Shown here: in pieces, positions 16,083 through 25,219 of the stretch
Layout: every line of letters begins with the position of its first letter
Numbering within the stretch: the stretch's first letter is position 1
Origin: Verrucomicrobiota bacterium
GTDB taxonomy: Bacteria > Verrucomicrobiota > Verrucomicrobiia > Opitutales > Seribacteraceae
Assembly (NCBI GenBank): GCA_028343845.1
Contig: JAOLZO010000021.1
Location: 1-42,740 of the forward strand
Direction of reading: 5' to 3'
DNA length: 42,740 bases
Program-made: the position numbers and the translations under genes
Notes under the pieces: generated by a model
What the model was told of the DNA's origin: nothing
Database searches by the model: none
Seen by the model: the letters and a program-made list of their open reading frames with translations, nothing else

Positions 16083-17375
16083 CTAATCTTTGGCAAGGTA
16101 GCCCTGCAGAAGAGTTAAGGTCGATTTGGTTGGCGAGCCCTGTTTTTCAATCCATGTAAAGCAGGCTTCCCTCGCCCGGGTTCTTTTTTCTCCATCCTGG
16201 GTGAATTCGGAAATCAAACGCTCGACTTCGGTTTTGTCTCCAGCTTTGACTGCGATTCCGTGGGAAAAAAGTTCTGCGCAAGTTTCTCGGAAATTTTGGT
16301 AGGCCGGACCAATGATCAATGGCAATCCGATGGAAACGGGCTCAATCGGATTTTGCCCTCCGCTATTGGGCGGGATTGTCTTTCCCAAAAACGCAAAGTC
16401 CGCCCCCTTGATCAGGTGAGGCAACTCGCCGGTCGTGTCGGCCAGGTATACGATTGTTTCACTCGAGGCTCTGACCTCTTCCGTTCTCAAATTGAATCTC
16501 AGGCCGGATGAAGTCAGGGTCTTTCGGATTTCCGCACGTCTTTCGGCGTGCCGCGGAATGAGCAGGAGGCGGGCGTCGAATCCCTCCTCGCGTAGCTTCT
16601 TGACCGACTCGATAAGAATACCCTCTTCTGCGGGCCAGGTGGAAATGCCTGCAAGCACGATGCTCGCCTTTCCAAACCCGAAATCCTCGAGTAACTTGCT
16701 TTTGATTTCCGGATCGGGGAGGCCTTTGGAAACGACGTCGACTTTCAAGTTTCCCGTAACCGTAACCACACTAGGATCCAGTCCAAGGTCCATCCATCGC
16801 TCGTGTTGCTTTTCGGATGATGCGAGAACGATTAAATTTGGTGGGAGCAGGATTCCATGGAAAATGCGAAAGAACTGAAGACGCCTGTACGAACGATCCG
16901 ACAACCTGGCATTGACGATCAAAAACGGGACGTCTCTTTGGGCCGCTTGCTTCATGTGTTCGGGCCAGAGCTCGCTGTCAATCGCAACGACAAGATCGGG
17001 GCGGATGCGTTTCCAGGCGAGTGCCGAAAAGGGAATCCAATCAAGTGGAAAGGGCCCCTGGGCGAGAAGTTTTCCGGCATATTTTTTTTCGGCTATCGCC
17101 AAGCCCGTACTTGTGGTCGCGCTCAGAACGACTTCCACTTCAGGGTTGGCGATGAGTTCGTCCAATAGTTTGCCAATGGAAGACAGTTCACCCACGCTGA
17201 CCGCTTGGATCCATATTCTCCTGATTCCTTCCCGTTTTGGCGGGAGTTTCGGCCATAGGCCGATTCTATAGCTTAGCTTCCGACCGTATCCTCCTCGCTT
17301 GAGCATGCGGCTCAGGTATTTCGGAGCCAAGAGCAAGGCGACGAAAGGGAAGGCAATCCGGTAGAACCAAATCAC
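16083..17375 (-). CDS. waaA: 3-deoxy-D-manno-octulosonic acid (Kdo) transferase
   Basis: Transfers Kdo from CMP-Kdo to lipid A precursor at the inner membrane; a mark of a lipopolysaccharide-bearing outer membrane. The 430-residue length is typical. The N-terminus is a hydrophobic anchor (FYRIAFPFVALLLAPKYL). Motifs include QAVSVGELSS with the catalytic-type Glu, the SELWP motif in AIDSELWPEH, and VNARLSDRSYRR. The C-terminal GT-B lobe has AGISTWPAEEG, IPRHAERR and the PIEPVSIGLPLIIGP donor-binding stretch. It starts back to back with trpA, separated by 76 bases. Confidence 0.95.
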   Translation of the reverse strand: MIWFYRIAFPFVALLLAPKYLSRMLKRGGYGRKLSYRIGLWPKLPPKREGIRRIWIQAVSVGELSSIGKLLDELIANPEVEVVLSATTSTGLAIAEKKYAGKLLAQGPFPLDWIPFSALAWKRIRPDLVVAIDSELWPEHMKQAAQRDVPFLIVNARLSDRSYRRLQFFRIFHGILLPPNLIVLASSEKQHERWMDLGLDPSVVTVTGNLKVDVVSKGLPDPEIKSKLLEDFGFGKASIVLAGISTWPAEEGILIESVKKLREEGFDARLLLIPRHAERRAEIRKTLTSSGLRFNLRTEEVRASSETIVYLADTTGELPHLIKGADFAFLGKTIPPNSGGQNPIEPVSIGLPLIIGPAYQNFRETCAELFSHGIAVKAGDKTEVERLISEFTQDGEKRTRAREACFTWIEKQGSPTKSTLTLLQGYLAKD

Positions 17376-17451
17376 GACGAAACAACCAACCGGTGATTCT
17401 TTACCGTTGCCAAAAAGGCTCTGCTTTGGGAATGATTCACGGATTTAACTT

Positions 17452-18264
17452 ATGGACACTCCTGATCGAATCGCGAAACTTTTCTCGGATTGCAAAGATA
17501 ACGGTCGTGCCGCCTTCGTTGGCTACGTGTGCGCATGTGATCCGAACTTCAACACGTCCCTTGAGATTAGTCGATCATTGATCGACAACGGGGTGGACTT
17601 ACTTGAGCTCGGGGTCCCTTTTTCCGACCCTTTGGCCGACGGGTTGACGAACCAATTGGCTGCCCAGAGAGCTTTGGAGGCAGGTTGTTGCCAAAACGAC
17701 GTCTTTCGGTTGGTCGAGGAAATCCGGAAGTTTTCCGAGATCCCGATTGTGTTCTACACTTATTACAACTTGGTTTTTTCACAAGGGGTAGAGGAATACG
17801 TCGCTCGCTCGCTTGCCGCCGGAGTGGACGGTCTTCTGACCTTGGACCTTCCTCCCGAGGAAGCTACCGACTTGGTCGAAGTATCCAAGGCTAAAGGCAT
17901 GAAGAATATTTTCATCGTTGCACCCACCACGCCCGATAGCCGGATACCAACGATTGTCGAGAGCGCATCTGGTTTTCTTTACTATGTTTCAAGAGAAGGG
18001 GTGACCGGAGCCCGCAAGGATCTTGCCGGTGATCTGGCCGAGCGAGTTGGCTTGATACGCAAATTTTCCGAGTTGCCAGTTGTAGTCGGCTTTGGCGTTT
18101 CCACCCCCGAGCAGGTTTGCGAGGTAGGCAAGGCGGCCGATGGGGTGGTCGTGGGGAGTGCTTTGGTTAACTGCATCTCCGAAAACCTTTTGACCCCGGA
18201 TGCAATACCTCAGGCGATCGGTAGCCGCGCAGCCGAACTGGTGGCTGGCCTGACTTCCGCTTGA
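17452..18264 (+). CDS. trpA: tryptophan synthase alpha subunit
   Basis: Cleaves indole-3-glycerol phosphate to indole within the TrpAB complex. The 270-residue TIM barrel shows LLELGVPFSDPLADG with the catalytic Glu, PIVFYTYYNLVFSQG, GLLTLDLPPEEA with the second catalytic Asp, FIVAPTTPDSRI, FLYYVSREGVTGAR and VGFGVSTPEQV for phosphate binding. All key residues are in place. No trpB or other trp gene is visible; it stands divergent from waaA and ahead of miaA (17-base gap). The ATG at 17452 follows a T-rich stretch without a clear ribosome-binding site. Confidence 0.96.
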   Translation: MDTPDRIAKLFSDCKDNGRAAFVGYVCACDPNFNTSLEISRSLIDNGVDLLELGVPFSDPLADGLTNQLAAQRALEAGCCQNDVFRLVEEIRKFSEIPIVFYTYYNLVFSQGVEEYVARSLAAGVDGLLTLDLPPEEATDLVEVSKAKGMKNIFIVAPTTPDSRIPTIVESASGFLYYVSREGVTGARKDLAGDLAERVGLIRKFSELPVVVGFGVSTPEQVCEVGKAADGVVVGSALVNCISENLLTPDAIPQAIGSRAAELVAGLTSA

Positions 18265-18281
18265 TTGCATGAGAGTGTGTG

Positions 18282-19220
18282 ATGGAGGAAGATCAGACTC
18301 TACACTTTCTCGCAGGGGTAACGGCTTCCGGTAAATCCGAGCTGGCGCTGGAGTGGGCGGAAAATCACAAAGGAGAAATTCTTTCCTGTGATTCGATCGC
18401 AATCTACCGTGGGATGGATCTGGGTTCGGCCAAGCCGACGCCCGAGGAAAGAATGCGGGTGCCTCATCATGGACTTGATCTGGTAGAGGTTAGCGAAGGC
18501 TATGACGTTTCCCGTTACGAACGTTACGCCCAGCAGGTCGTGAACGAGGTTTGCGCCCGAGGGAGGGCGCTTCTGGTGGCAGGCGGCAGCGGATTCTATC
18601 TACAGTCCTTCTTTGAGCCGATCATTGATGAAGTCGACGTGACGGACGAGATCCGCATCCAGGTTGCCGAGATTCATAAGGAGAGAGGGCTTTCAGGGCT
18701 TATCGAACGGTTGAATGAATTGAACGAGGCCGAACCTTTGGGACTGGATGAACAAAATCCGCAGCGTTTGCAGCGGGCCCTGGAACGTTGTTTGGGATCA
18801 GGGATGAAGTTGTCCGAACTGCGGTCCCGGTTTCATGCTTTGCCTGCACCCTATCCTTCGTTTCGCAAGCAATGTATTTGGCTTGATCGAACGGATGAAG
18901 ATCTTGCTCGCAGGATTGAGGCGAGGACCAAGGTGATGATTGGCAAAGGACTGATCGAGGAAACCGAGACTTTGCTCGATCAAGGTTTTTTGTCCAATCA
19001 TTCGGCTCTGAATTCAGTCGGTTATCGGGAGGCGCATGCCTTTTTGCGTAATGAAATTTCAAGGTCCGACTTGCTTCCATCCATTTGTACGTCGACCCGC
19101 CAACTGGTTGCAAAGCAAAGAAAATGGTTTCGCAAACGCTTTCCGCCCGAGGCCCGCCTGCAGCTGGAGGCCAACTCCTTTGTCCGTGCAGATCAATTAA
19201 AATGGTGTTCGGGCTCTTGA
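18282..19220 (+). CDS. miaA: tRNA dimethylallyltransferase
   Basis: Adds the isopentenyl group to A37 of tRNAs reading UNN codons. The 312-residue protein has the P-loop GVTASGKSEL, the DSIAIYRGMDLGSAKP motif that corresponds to the conserved D-S-x-x-x-Y-R-x-M-D-I-G-T-A-K-P, PHHGLDLVE, NPQRLQRALE and the C-terminal QLVAKQRKWFRKR. A GTG at 18279 directly precedes the ATG; I take the ATG at 18282. It lies 17 bases after trpA and 67 bases before nadK. Confidence 0.95.
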   Translation: MEEDQTLHFLAGVTASGKSELALEWAENHKGEILSCDSIAIYRGMDLGSAKPTPEERMRVPHHGLDLVEVSEGYDVSRYERYAQQVVNEVCARGRALLVAGGSGFYLQSFFEPIIDEVDVTDEIRIQVAEIHKERGLSGLIERLNELNEAEPLGLDEQNPQRLQRALERCLGSGMKLSELRSRFHALPAPYPSFRKQCIWLDRTDEDLARRIEARTKVMIGKGLIEETETLLDQGFLSNHSALNSVGYREAHAFLRNEISRSDLLPSICTSTRQLVAKQRKWFRKRFPPEARLQLEANSFVRADQLKWCSGS

Positions 19221-19287
19221 CCGAAGGGGCATCCTCTGCCTAAGTTCATAAAAGAACCCTCAATTCCTTTTCCATTCCCTTTACTGA

Positions 19288-20106
19288 ATGAAACCACTTC
19301 AAAAAGTCTGCATTATCGCCAATGCCTCTAAGGCAGGAGCGGAAAAGGCCGCTTTGCGCTTAAAGGAATTGGCCGAAGAAAACGGTGTGGAAGCATCTGC
19401 GACGATCGAGTTTCCCCCGCCCCGTGATTTTCTCGAAGGAATGGATGCCTGTTTTGTCGTTGGGGGAGACGGTACCTTGCTTAACGTTATGGAGGAAGCG
19501 GTCCGGCATGACGTCCCGGTTGCCGGAATCAGGCACGGCCAGCTTGGATTTCTTGCGACTTTTTCCCCTGAGGATATGGAAAACAAAATCCCTCCGATTT
19601 TTCAGGGCTCATACCGAATCAGTCGAAGAAGCATGCTTAGCTATCGTGACAAAAGCGGTTTTTCCAAATGTGCGTTGAATGACTTGGTGGTGAAGAGCGG
19701 GACAAACGGGAGATTGGGCCGATTTTCGGTTTTTGAGGAAAACGAGAGAGTGGCTGAGTATGCTTGCGATGGCATCGTTTTCGCAACTCCGACCGGATCG
19801 ACCGCATACAACTTGGCCGCTGGCGGCCCCATCGCTCATCCCGAAGCTCAGGTTATTCTCATGACTCCCATTTCCGCGCATACCCTGACGAGCAGGAGCG
19901 TCGTCTTTCCTTCGGGGGTGACCCTTAAGGTCCAACCGGAACGAAACCCGGATGAGCCTCTCGTTTCGGCAGATGGTCAACCAGCCTTTGACGCCTCCCC
20001 TCAATTTCCTTTGGAGATAACCGTTGCAGAGGAAAGTTTTCCGCTCCTTGAAGAGCAAGGACATTCTCATTTTCACGTTTTGCGAAACAAATTGAAATGG
20101 GGATGA
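19288..20106 (+). CDS. nadK: NAD kinase
   Basis: Phosphorylates NAD to NADP in the cytoplasm. The 272-residue protein has the family signatures GGDGTLLNVM (catalytic Asp), RHGQLGFLATF, the NDLVV motif and TPTGSTAYNLAAGGPI. The ending is a typical beta-sandwich domain. The ATG follows a pyrimidine-rich leader (ccattccctttactga). The pseudokinase gene begins 30 bases downstream and may be cotranscribed. Confidence 0.96.
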   Translation: MKPLQKVCIIANASKAGAEKAALRLKELAEENGVEASATIEFPPPRDFLEGMDACFVVGGDGTLLNVMEEAVRHDVPVAGIRHGQLGFLATFSPEDMENKIPPIFQGSYRISRRSMLSYRDKSGFSKCALNDLVVKSGTNGRLGRFSVFEENERVAEYACDGIVFATPTGSTAYNLAAGGPIAHPEAQVILMTPISAHTLTSRSVVFPSGVTLKVQPERNPDEPLVSADGQPAFDASPQFPLEITVAEESFPLLEEQGHSHFHVLRNKLKWG

Positions 20107-20136
20107 CTTACTTAATGAACAAGTAGATCACCCGTC

Positions 20137-21807
20137 ATGCTTTCCTCAGGTACGCGAATCGGATCAACCAAGATTTTGTCTTGGTTGGGTGAGGGCTCGA
20201 CTGGACAAAGCTACCAATGTGAAGCAACGGAGGGGGATTTCAAAGGTGAAGACTTTTACGTAAAGCTCATTCCCCGGGAGATTTCGGAGATGAACGGGTT
20301 CGAGGATCATTTCATTCAGGAATGTCAGATGCTCGAGCAGCTGGAAGGTCGTGGGATCTGGCCGGTAAAGGCTTTTGGGATCATGAAGTGGAAGCATTGG
20401 ATAGGCTATGAATGGCTTGAGGGAGAGCCAGTTGAAGAGCCTGAAGATGCTGGGAATGAAGAAGGAGAAGTTCGTCCTTCATCCATTCGCTCGCTGAACG
20501 ACTTGCTGGAAGTCGACCCGAGTCGGCTGACACCCGACCTTCTGTTGGATTTCATGGTTTCATTGCACTGCGGGCTTTATCGTATTCATCAGTCCGGGAT
20601 AGCTCATGGTAACGTAAAGCCCAACAACTTGCTTGTCAGGTGTAACGAAAAGGGGGAGGGGGAAGCGTGGCTGACCGAGACGGGGCTTTTCCGCTTGAGT
20701 AAATTCAAGCCTATCGGCGGTGATGAAAATCGTGCTCGCGAAATCACTTTTCTTAACCAGGATGGCCGGAGTTCTCTCGAAGAAGGAGACCGCTTCCGCC
20801 CAGCAAACTCGAGTGAAACCTCTGTGCCTGATGAGAGTTGGGATATTCATGCCTTGGGGAAGGTCGTCATTTGGATACTTGAAAAGACTCAGGGGAACCC
20901 CTCTGAATGGAATCAATGGAAGTCCTGGGCCGAGCAAGCAGCCCAAGCGGACCTTTCTCTATCCTTCCCATCGATTGCTCATTCCATGCAAGGCTTGCCT
21001 GGAATCGGTGATCTTTCGGACTACGGAATCAAAGTCGATGACTTGAGCGATGAGCCCAACGAAGAGCTTGAAGCAATTCGCGAAAGACGGGAACGCAAAT
21101 GGGCGTTGGCCGAAAAAGAGAATTCCGTCCGATTCCGCCGAAACATGACGGGGTTGCTCGGTTCGCTGTTTCTGTTGTTCTCTTTGTGCTCAGGCATCTA
21201 TCTCTATTTCATGCCCGGACCTTGGACAGAATACATTGACGCTTCAGGTCAACTTGAGTTGCGGTACAAGCTTGGTTTTGGCGTATTTAGCGGGCAGGCC
21301 TACGGGATGATTCCTCTGAGATACTCGAATGATGGTTCCGTGGGAAAGGACGCCACTGGAAAATGGTTACGGGAAGACGGCCTCTTTAAGTTGAGCTTTA
21401 GAGAGTTCAAGAAAACGAATGACGATGAATCCGGGAAAAAACGTTGGCAGTACCTTTCCCCCGGCGCAACGAAGCCGGAAGATTATCATGTTTGGCATGA
21501 TTACTTGAGGCATGACAAGTCGAGGGAAGCTCTTATTCTCGTCAAGAGAGAGGCTGATGACTTGGGGCTTCTAGTACCTGTTCTGGTCTCGACCCGAGAG
21601 GGCGGGAAGAAACTCAAGCTTTATCCGGAAAAGCTCTTGGAGGAAAGCAAGGGAAAGATCGTTCCCACCGAACTTTCCTTCCTTCGCGCGGAGGAGGAGG
21701 GTATTAATTGGACTTTGTTTTTGGGATTCGGCTTTCTCCTCGCCTCCTCGATTTACCATCGAGCGCACAAGAAGCTGGAACTCGAGCAGGAGGAAAGTGT
21801 TGTGTAG
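20137..21807 (+). CDS. membrane-anchored protein kinase-like protein, predicted pseudokinase
   Basis: A 556-residue protein. Residues about 8-290 follow the Hanks-type kinase pattern: glycine loop GEGSTG (18-23), Lys K43 in FYVKLIP, an alpha-C-like ECQMLEQL, and a catalytic loop HGNVKPNNLL (157-166). The catalytic Asp is replaced by N159 and the DFG motif by E181-T-G, so phosphotransfer is unlikely. A TM helix at about 337-360 and another near 525-541 enclose a domain of about 160 residues that is probably periplasmic. The kinase-like part would then be cytoplasmic. Function unknown; a scaffold or sensor role is an inference. An NlpE-like lipoprotein and a PpiD/SurA-like protein follow, which hints at envelope work. 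Confidence 0.8.
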   Translation: MLSSGTRIGSTKILSWLGEGSTGQSYQCEATEGDFKGEDFYVKLIPREISEMNGFEDHFIQECQMLEQLEGRGIWPVKAFGIMKWKHWIGYEWLEGEPVEEPEDAGNEEGEVRPSSIRSLNDLLEVDPSRLTPDLLLDFMVSLHCGLYRIHQSGIAHGNVKPNNLLVRCNEKGEGEAWLTETGLFRLSKFKPIGGDENRAREITFLNQDGRSSLEEGDRFRPANSSETSVPDESWDIHALGKVVIWILEKTQGNPSEWNQWKSWAEQAAQADLSLSFPSIAHSMQGLPGIGDLSDYGIKVDDLSDEPNEELEAIRERRERKWALAEKENSVRFRRNMTGLLGSLFLLFSLCSGIYLYFMPGPWTEYIDASGQLELRYKLGFGVFSGQAYGMIPLRYSNDGSVGKDATGKWLREDGLFKLSFREFKKTNDDESGKKRWQYLSPGATKPEDYHVWHDYLRHDKSREALILVKREADDLGLLVPVLVSTREGGKKLKLYPEKLLEESKGKIVPTELSFLRAEEEGINWTLFLGFGFLLASSIYHRAHKKLELEQEESVV

Positions 21808-21837
21808 TGGATAATCTTTCTTTTAGAGATATGAAAA

Positions 21838-22602
21838 ATGTTTGCTGAGATTAAGTTTGCCCAGTTTCCCGTCTTCCTGACGTTGCTTGCCTTTGGTTCC
21901 TGCTCTAAGCAAGATCCCGAGGGTACCTATGAAGGAAGCATAAAGGATTGGGCGCATGAAGTGTTCGAGGGGACCTTGATCGCAGATGGAAAAACCAATC
22001 GTCTGCAGGTCATTCTCAAGCAAACACCTGACGGCATGCTTGCAGAAATGAAGTTCAGTCCATCGGGCAAGGAGGATATTCTGCGTGGCGGGAAATGGGA
22101 GGAGGGCGATGGCAAGCGGATCATAAGGTTTTCCGATGGAAAGCAACCTTCCGAATATTTTCTTATTAAAAGGGGGGCTCGCTTTGCCTTCCAAAGCAAG
22201 AACGAAATAACCAATGATGATGGGAGTCTGGTTTTGCTCATGAGAAATGAGGGTCTTTCGCGCAAGACGGCTTATCCTCTCCGCATAACGTTTGAAGGAG
22301 AAGGGAACGCAATGGTTAGCGGAGGGGCAGTTGCCCAAGACTTGCCTGGCGAATGGAAATGGAGTTCGGGCGATATTCTAGTAAAGGTTACGCTCCCGGG
22401 CGAGGAGGGAGTCGAGGGTCCGACCGGACAACCTGAAGTCTACAAGTACTACCTCAATTGGGCTGATGATTTACCAGACGAGCTTGAGCTCGATAAAATG
22501 GTTGTTTTGAAGCATATCTTCAATAAAGACCGTACCAAGAGCAGACAGAACTGGATAAGTTCTCTGAAGTTTACGGAACGGCCGAGATTGAAGCAAAACT
22601 GA
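21838..22602 (+). CDS. lipoprotein, NlpE-like
   Basis: A 254-residue lipoprotein with signal and lipobox ending LLAFGSC. The mature N-terminal half (GTYEGSIK, FEGTLIADGKTNRLQVIL, GKWEEGDGKRIIRFSDG, EYFLIKRGARFAF) resembles the small beta-barrel of NlpE, an outer membrane stress sensor in Enterobacteria, though this is a weak pattern match. The C-terminal half is not recognised. The ATG at 21838 is used because an ATG at 21831 closes after five codons. It lies between the pseudokinase and the PpiD-like gene. Confidence 0.65.
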   Translation: MFAEIKFAQFPVFLTLLAFGSCSKQDPEGTYEGSIKDWAHEVFEGTLIADGKTNRLQVILKQTPDGMLAEMKFSPSGKEDILRGGKWEEGDGKRIIRFSDGKQPSEYFLIKRGARFAFQSKNEITNDDGSLVLLMRNEGLSRKTAYPLRITFEGEGNAMVSGGAVAQDLPGEWKWSSGDILVKVTLPGEEGVEGPTGQPEVYKYYLNWADDLPDELELDKMVVLKHIFNKDRTKSRQNWISSLKFTERPRLKQN

Positions 22603-22636
22603 AAAAGCTGTCTCGCAAACTAGCACTCTCAAAGGT

Positions 22637-22664
22637 TTGACGTTCCTGTTTCTATCTTCATGAT
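22637..22664 (+). promoter_or_regulatory. candidate sigma70-type promoter for the PpiD/SurA-like gene
   Basis: TTGACG (22637-22642), a 16-base spacer, then CATGAT (22659-22664, four of six matches). It lies in the 88-base gap before the gene that begins at 22691, with room for a short leader. Confidence 0.4.
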
Positions 22665-22690
22665 CTATACCTTTTGCATTTAGTCGCGCT

Positions 22691-25219
22691 ATGTTTATCT
22701 CATTTCAAAAATTAATGTCCAAGGGCTTGGGCCTCGTCATCTTTGGCGGTCTTCTCATATTGGTGATTATTGCCTTCGTTACCATTACTGACAGCGGACA
22801 AAGCATGTGGGATCATGTTTTGTCTGATGATCAAATTGAGAAACAGGAGTTTTATGGTTACGACCTTAACGATCCCAAGCAAAGGAGGTTGCTTAACCTC
22901 CAAAACAGGGTTGCTTTTGATTTGAGCGTTGCCATCAGTCCCTACGGAGATGTCATCAGAAATCCAACCGAGCAGCTTTCTCAAGAATACCAAGCAACCC
23001 TGAATTTCCTTGAAAACCGACTTTCATTTCAAGCGGAACAGAACCTTATTACTCAATTCCTAGAGATGAGGAAGAGTTTTGAGGAATGGGTAAAATCATC
23101 GAGGAACGGGAAAGCTAACTTTATCGCGAGACGTCTTCCCGTGGGACCTGAGTTTGACCAGTCATCATTACGTGTGAAGTTGGTTATGGATGCCCAAGCC
23201 GATGCATGGGGTCTGATTCCTTTGCAGGATAATATCCCTGCTGCCAACGAGTCCTTCGTAGAATCCCTAGCCCTTTCTAATCCCGACCTTGCACTCGAGG
23301 AAAATCGTTCCTCAGTTTTTGAGGAAATCGGGAAGTTCCGCGGAATCTCGGCACAGGGAGTCGAGGATATCGCATATTCATATTTCAGAGCCAGTCTAGT
23401 TGATGAGATATATTACGATGCGGGTTTTGTTTTGGAAGAGGAAGCAAAGATGGACTTGAGCCTGAACGATTTCGCTTGGGACGCCGAGGCTCTGTCTCTA
23501 GGTCTTGATGATCTGGGCGATACCGGACCTTTTTTGGCAAAGCTTGCCGTAAGCGAATTGCCGAGGACCGGAGATTCCTTGACGATTTCCTATGGGGATC
23601 AAAAAAGAAACTTTATTTGCGTAGAGCAAATGAGTGATCTCAATTCGAGTGACGTCCAGTTTCTCCGGGGCAAGGACGTCGCCGCCTTTCTTAAGAATCT
23701 ATCAGAGTCCATAGAGAAGCAGGATCTTGGTTTTTCTGCTTCGGTTGTTGAATCAACGACCTTGGCTTTCTCGCCTGACGTGTCCAGGCTACCTGTGAGT
23801 TTCCCTTCCTTTCAGTCATCCTCCCCAGTTCTCTCTTTTTCGGATGAACTGGTCGAGCCGCTGAAGGCTTTTCATAAGGAAAGAAAAAACGAAGACGTCT
23901 TTGCGGAGCCTGCCCGCACCTTGGCCTCCATGGTAGCTTTCCGATCCAAAGATTTCTTTGATGCGACCAAGCCGCCTGACGAAGCCCGGATGCGTTCTTA
24001 TTTTGAACGTAACAAGGAGTTTTTTGATTTGCCTCCTCCGCCTCCGCTTTTGAAGCCCGAGGCGAACGCAACCTCAGTCCCACCCGAGGGGGAGCAAGGT
24101 CCGGTGGGCCAAAACGAAACGAACGCCACCGGCGAGGTCGACCTTTTGCCTGCTCTGGTACCGGATGCGGATCTTAACGTTACGAAAACCAAAGAGTTAG
24201 CCTTTGAAGACGTTCGGGAGGAAGTGCGTCAACGAATCATTGAAGGGGATCGAATCAATGCTGAAAGAGATGCCCAGGGCGAGGCCAGAAAGAGGGCTCT
24301 GGATTTTCTTATAGCCGTCAACGATCTTGGAGACGAGTTGCGGGCGAAGTATAGCTCTTATGATCAATTGCTTGATTCGGTGGAATTGAATAAGTTGATC
24401 GAAGATGCCAGGGGCGTTCGTGTTCCTGTTGACTTTTCCGAAAAGGAGATGGAAGACTTGGTCCGGGTTCACGGTCTCGAAAAAAAGGCTGTTCTTGAAG
24501 AGGTCGCTTCCTTGACCGAGAAGAAATTCTTCTCTCGTTCACGCAAAACCAGAGATGGCTTCGCAGTCTTTCTGCTCAAAGGCAAGAAGGAAAAAGGTCC
24601 CGGAAGTTTCGCTGACGCTTCTTTTTCCGTTTTGTTTCAAGAATATGCGAGGCAGTTGCGTTCCGATCAATTCGTCAAGCTTGCCGATCGTACTTTGGAA
24701 GGGCTTCAGGGAGACAATAACACATCCCTTCCGTCGCTAGGACTAAAGGTTGAAATAGAGAGAAGGAATGATCGGTTGGCCCGGGGGTATTTCGATGGCG
24801 TCAACCGCAGGATCGGTTCGCAATTTGAAAAACTCCAGGAAGAACGCGAAGTTATTTCTTCTGCGGAAAGAGAATCGAATGCGACCAAGGATCAACTTGA
24901 GCGTAAGGAAGCCATTGATGCTGAGATCGAAGTCATTCGAGAGAAGCAGGCTGACGTTAACAAAGAGATGGGCCTTGTCATGCGCTTGTCGGAGGCTTGT
25001 TCCAATTTGACCCCCGATGGGAAATGGTCGGAACTCGAGCGGACCGAGAACTCCTCGTTCTTCGTTCGCCTGAAGAAGGTTTATACTCTTAGGGCTGGTG
25101 AACTCGACGCTTCGGAGATCGAATCGAGAGCCGGAGACCTTCAGTTTGCCAGAGCCCAGAGAGGAAGAGATTTGCTCTTGCGGGATATTATCAGCCGGGA
25201 GCTTGAAGAGAAGGAGTAG
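22691..25219 (+). CDS. PpiD/SurA-like membrane-anchored periplasmic protein
   Basis: An 842-residue protein with a single N-terminal TM helix (about 8-33, GLVIFGGLLILVIIAFV) and a long, mostly helical periplasmic body. The repeated organisation, RMRSYFERNKEFF and FEDVREEVRQRIIEGDR segments resemble PpiD/SurA folding factors that gate outer membrane protein biogenesis. I see no clear parvulin catalytic domain, so chaperone rather than isomerase activity is more likely. A proline-rich stretch (LPPPPPLLKP) and an Asn/Thr-rich stretch sit near residue 450-480, and a coiled coil near 705-765. The 3' end overlaps the convergent tlyA by 29 bases. Confidence 0.6.
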   Translation: MFISFQKLMSKGLGLVIFGGLLILVIIAFVTITDSGQSMWDHVLSDDQIEKQEFYGYDLNDPKQRRLLNLQNRVAFDLSVAISPYGDVIRNPTEQLSQEYQATLNFLENRLSFQAEQNLITQFLEMRKSFEEWVKSSRNGKANFIARRLPVGPEFDQSSLRVKLVMDAQADAWGLIPLQDNIPAANESFVESLALSNPDLALEENRSSVFEEIGKFRGISAQGVEDIAYSYFRASLVDEIYYDAGFVLEEEAKMDLSLNDFAWDAEALSLGLDDLGDTGPFLAKLAVSELPRTGDSLTISYGDQKRNFICVEQMSDLNSSDVQFLRGKDVAAFLKNLSESIEKQDLGFSASVVESTTLAFSPDVSRLPVSFPSFQSSSPVLSFSDELVEPLKAFHKERKNEDVFAEPARTLASMVAFRSKDFFDATKPPDEARMRSYFERNKEFFDLPPPPPLLKPEANATSVPPEGEQGPVGQNETNATGEVDLLPALVPDADLNVTKTKELAFEDVREEVRQRIIEGDRINAERDAQGEARKRALDFLIAVNDLGDELRAKYSSYDQLLDSVELNKLIEDARGVRVPVDFSEKEMEDLVRVHGLEKKAVLEEVASLTEKKFFSRSRKTRDGFAVFLLKGKKEKGPGSFADASFSVLFQEYARQLRSDQFVKLADRTLEGLQGDNNTSLPSLGLKVEIERRNDRLARGYFDGVNRRIGSQFEKLQEEREVISSAERESNATKDQLERKEAIDAEIEVIREKQADVNKEMGLVMRLSEACSNLTPDGKWSELERTENSSFFVRLKKVYTLRAGELDASEIESRAGDLQFARAQRGRDLLLRDIISRELEEKE

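Noticed and set aside
17394-17416. Imperfect inverted repeat ahead of trpA (CAACCGGT ... ACCGTTG) as an attenuator
   Set aside because: Only seven pairs with a bulge, no T-run and no leader peptide; too weak to call.
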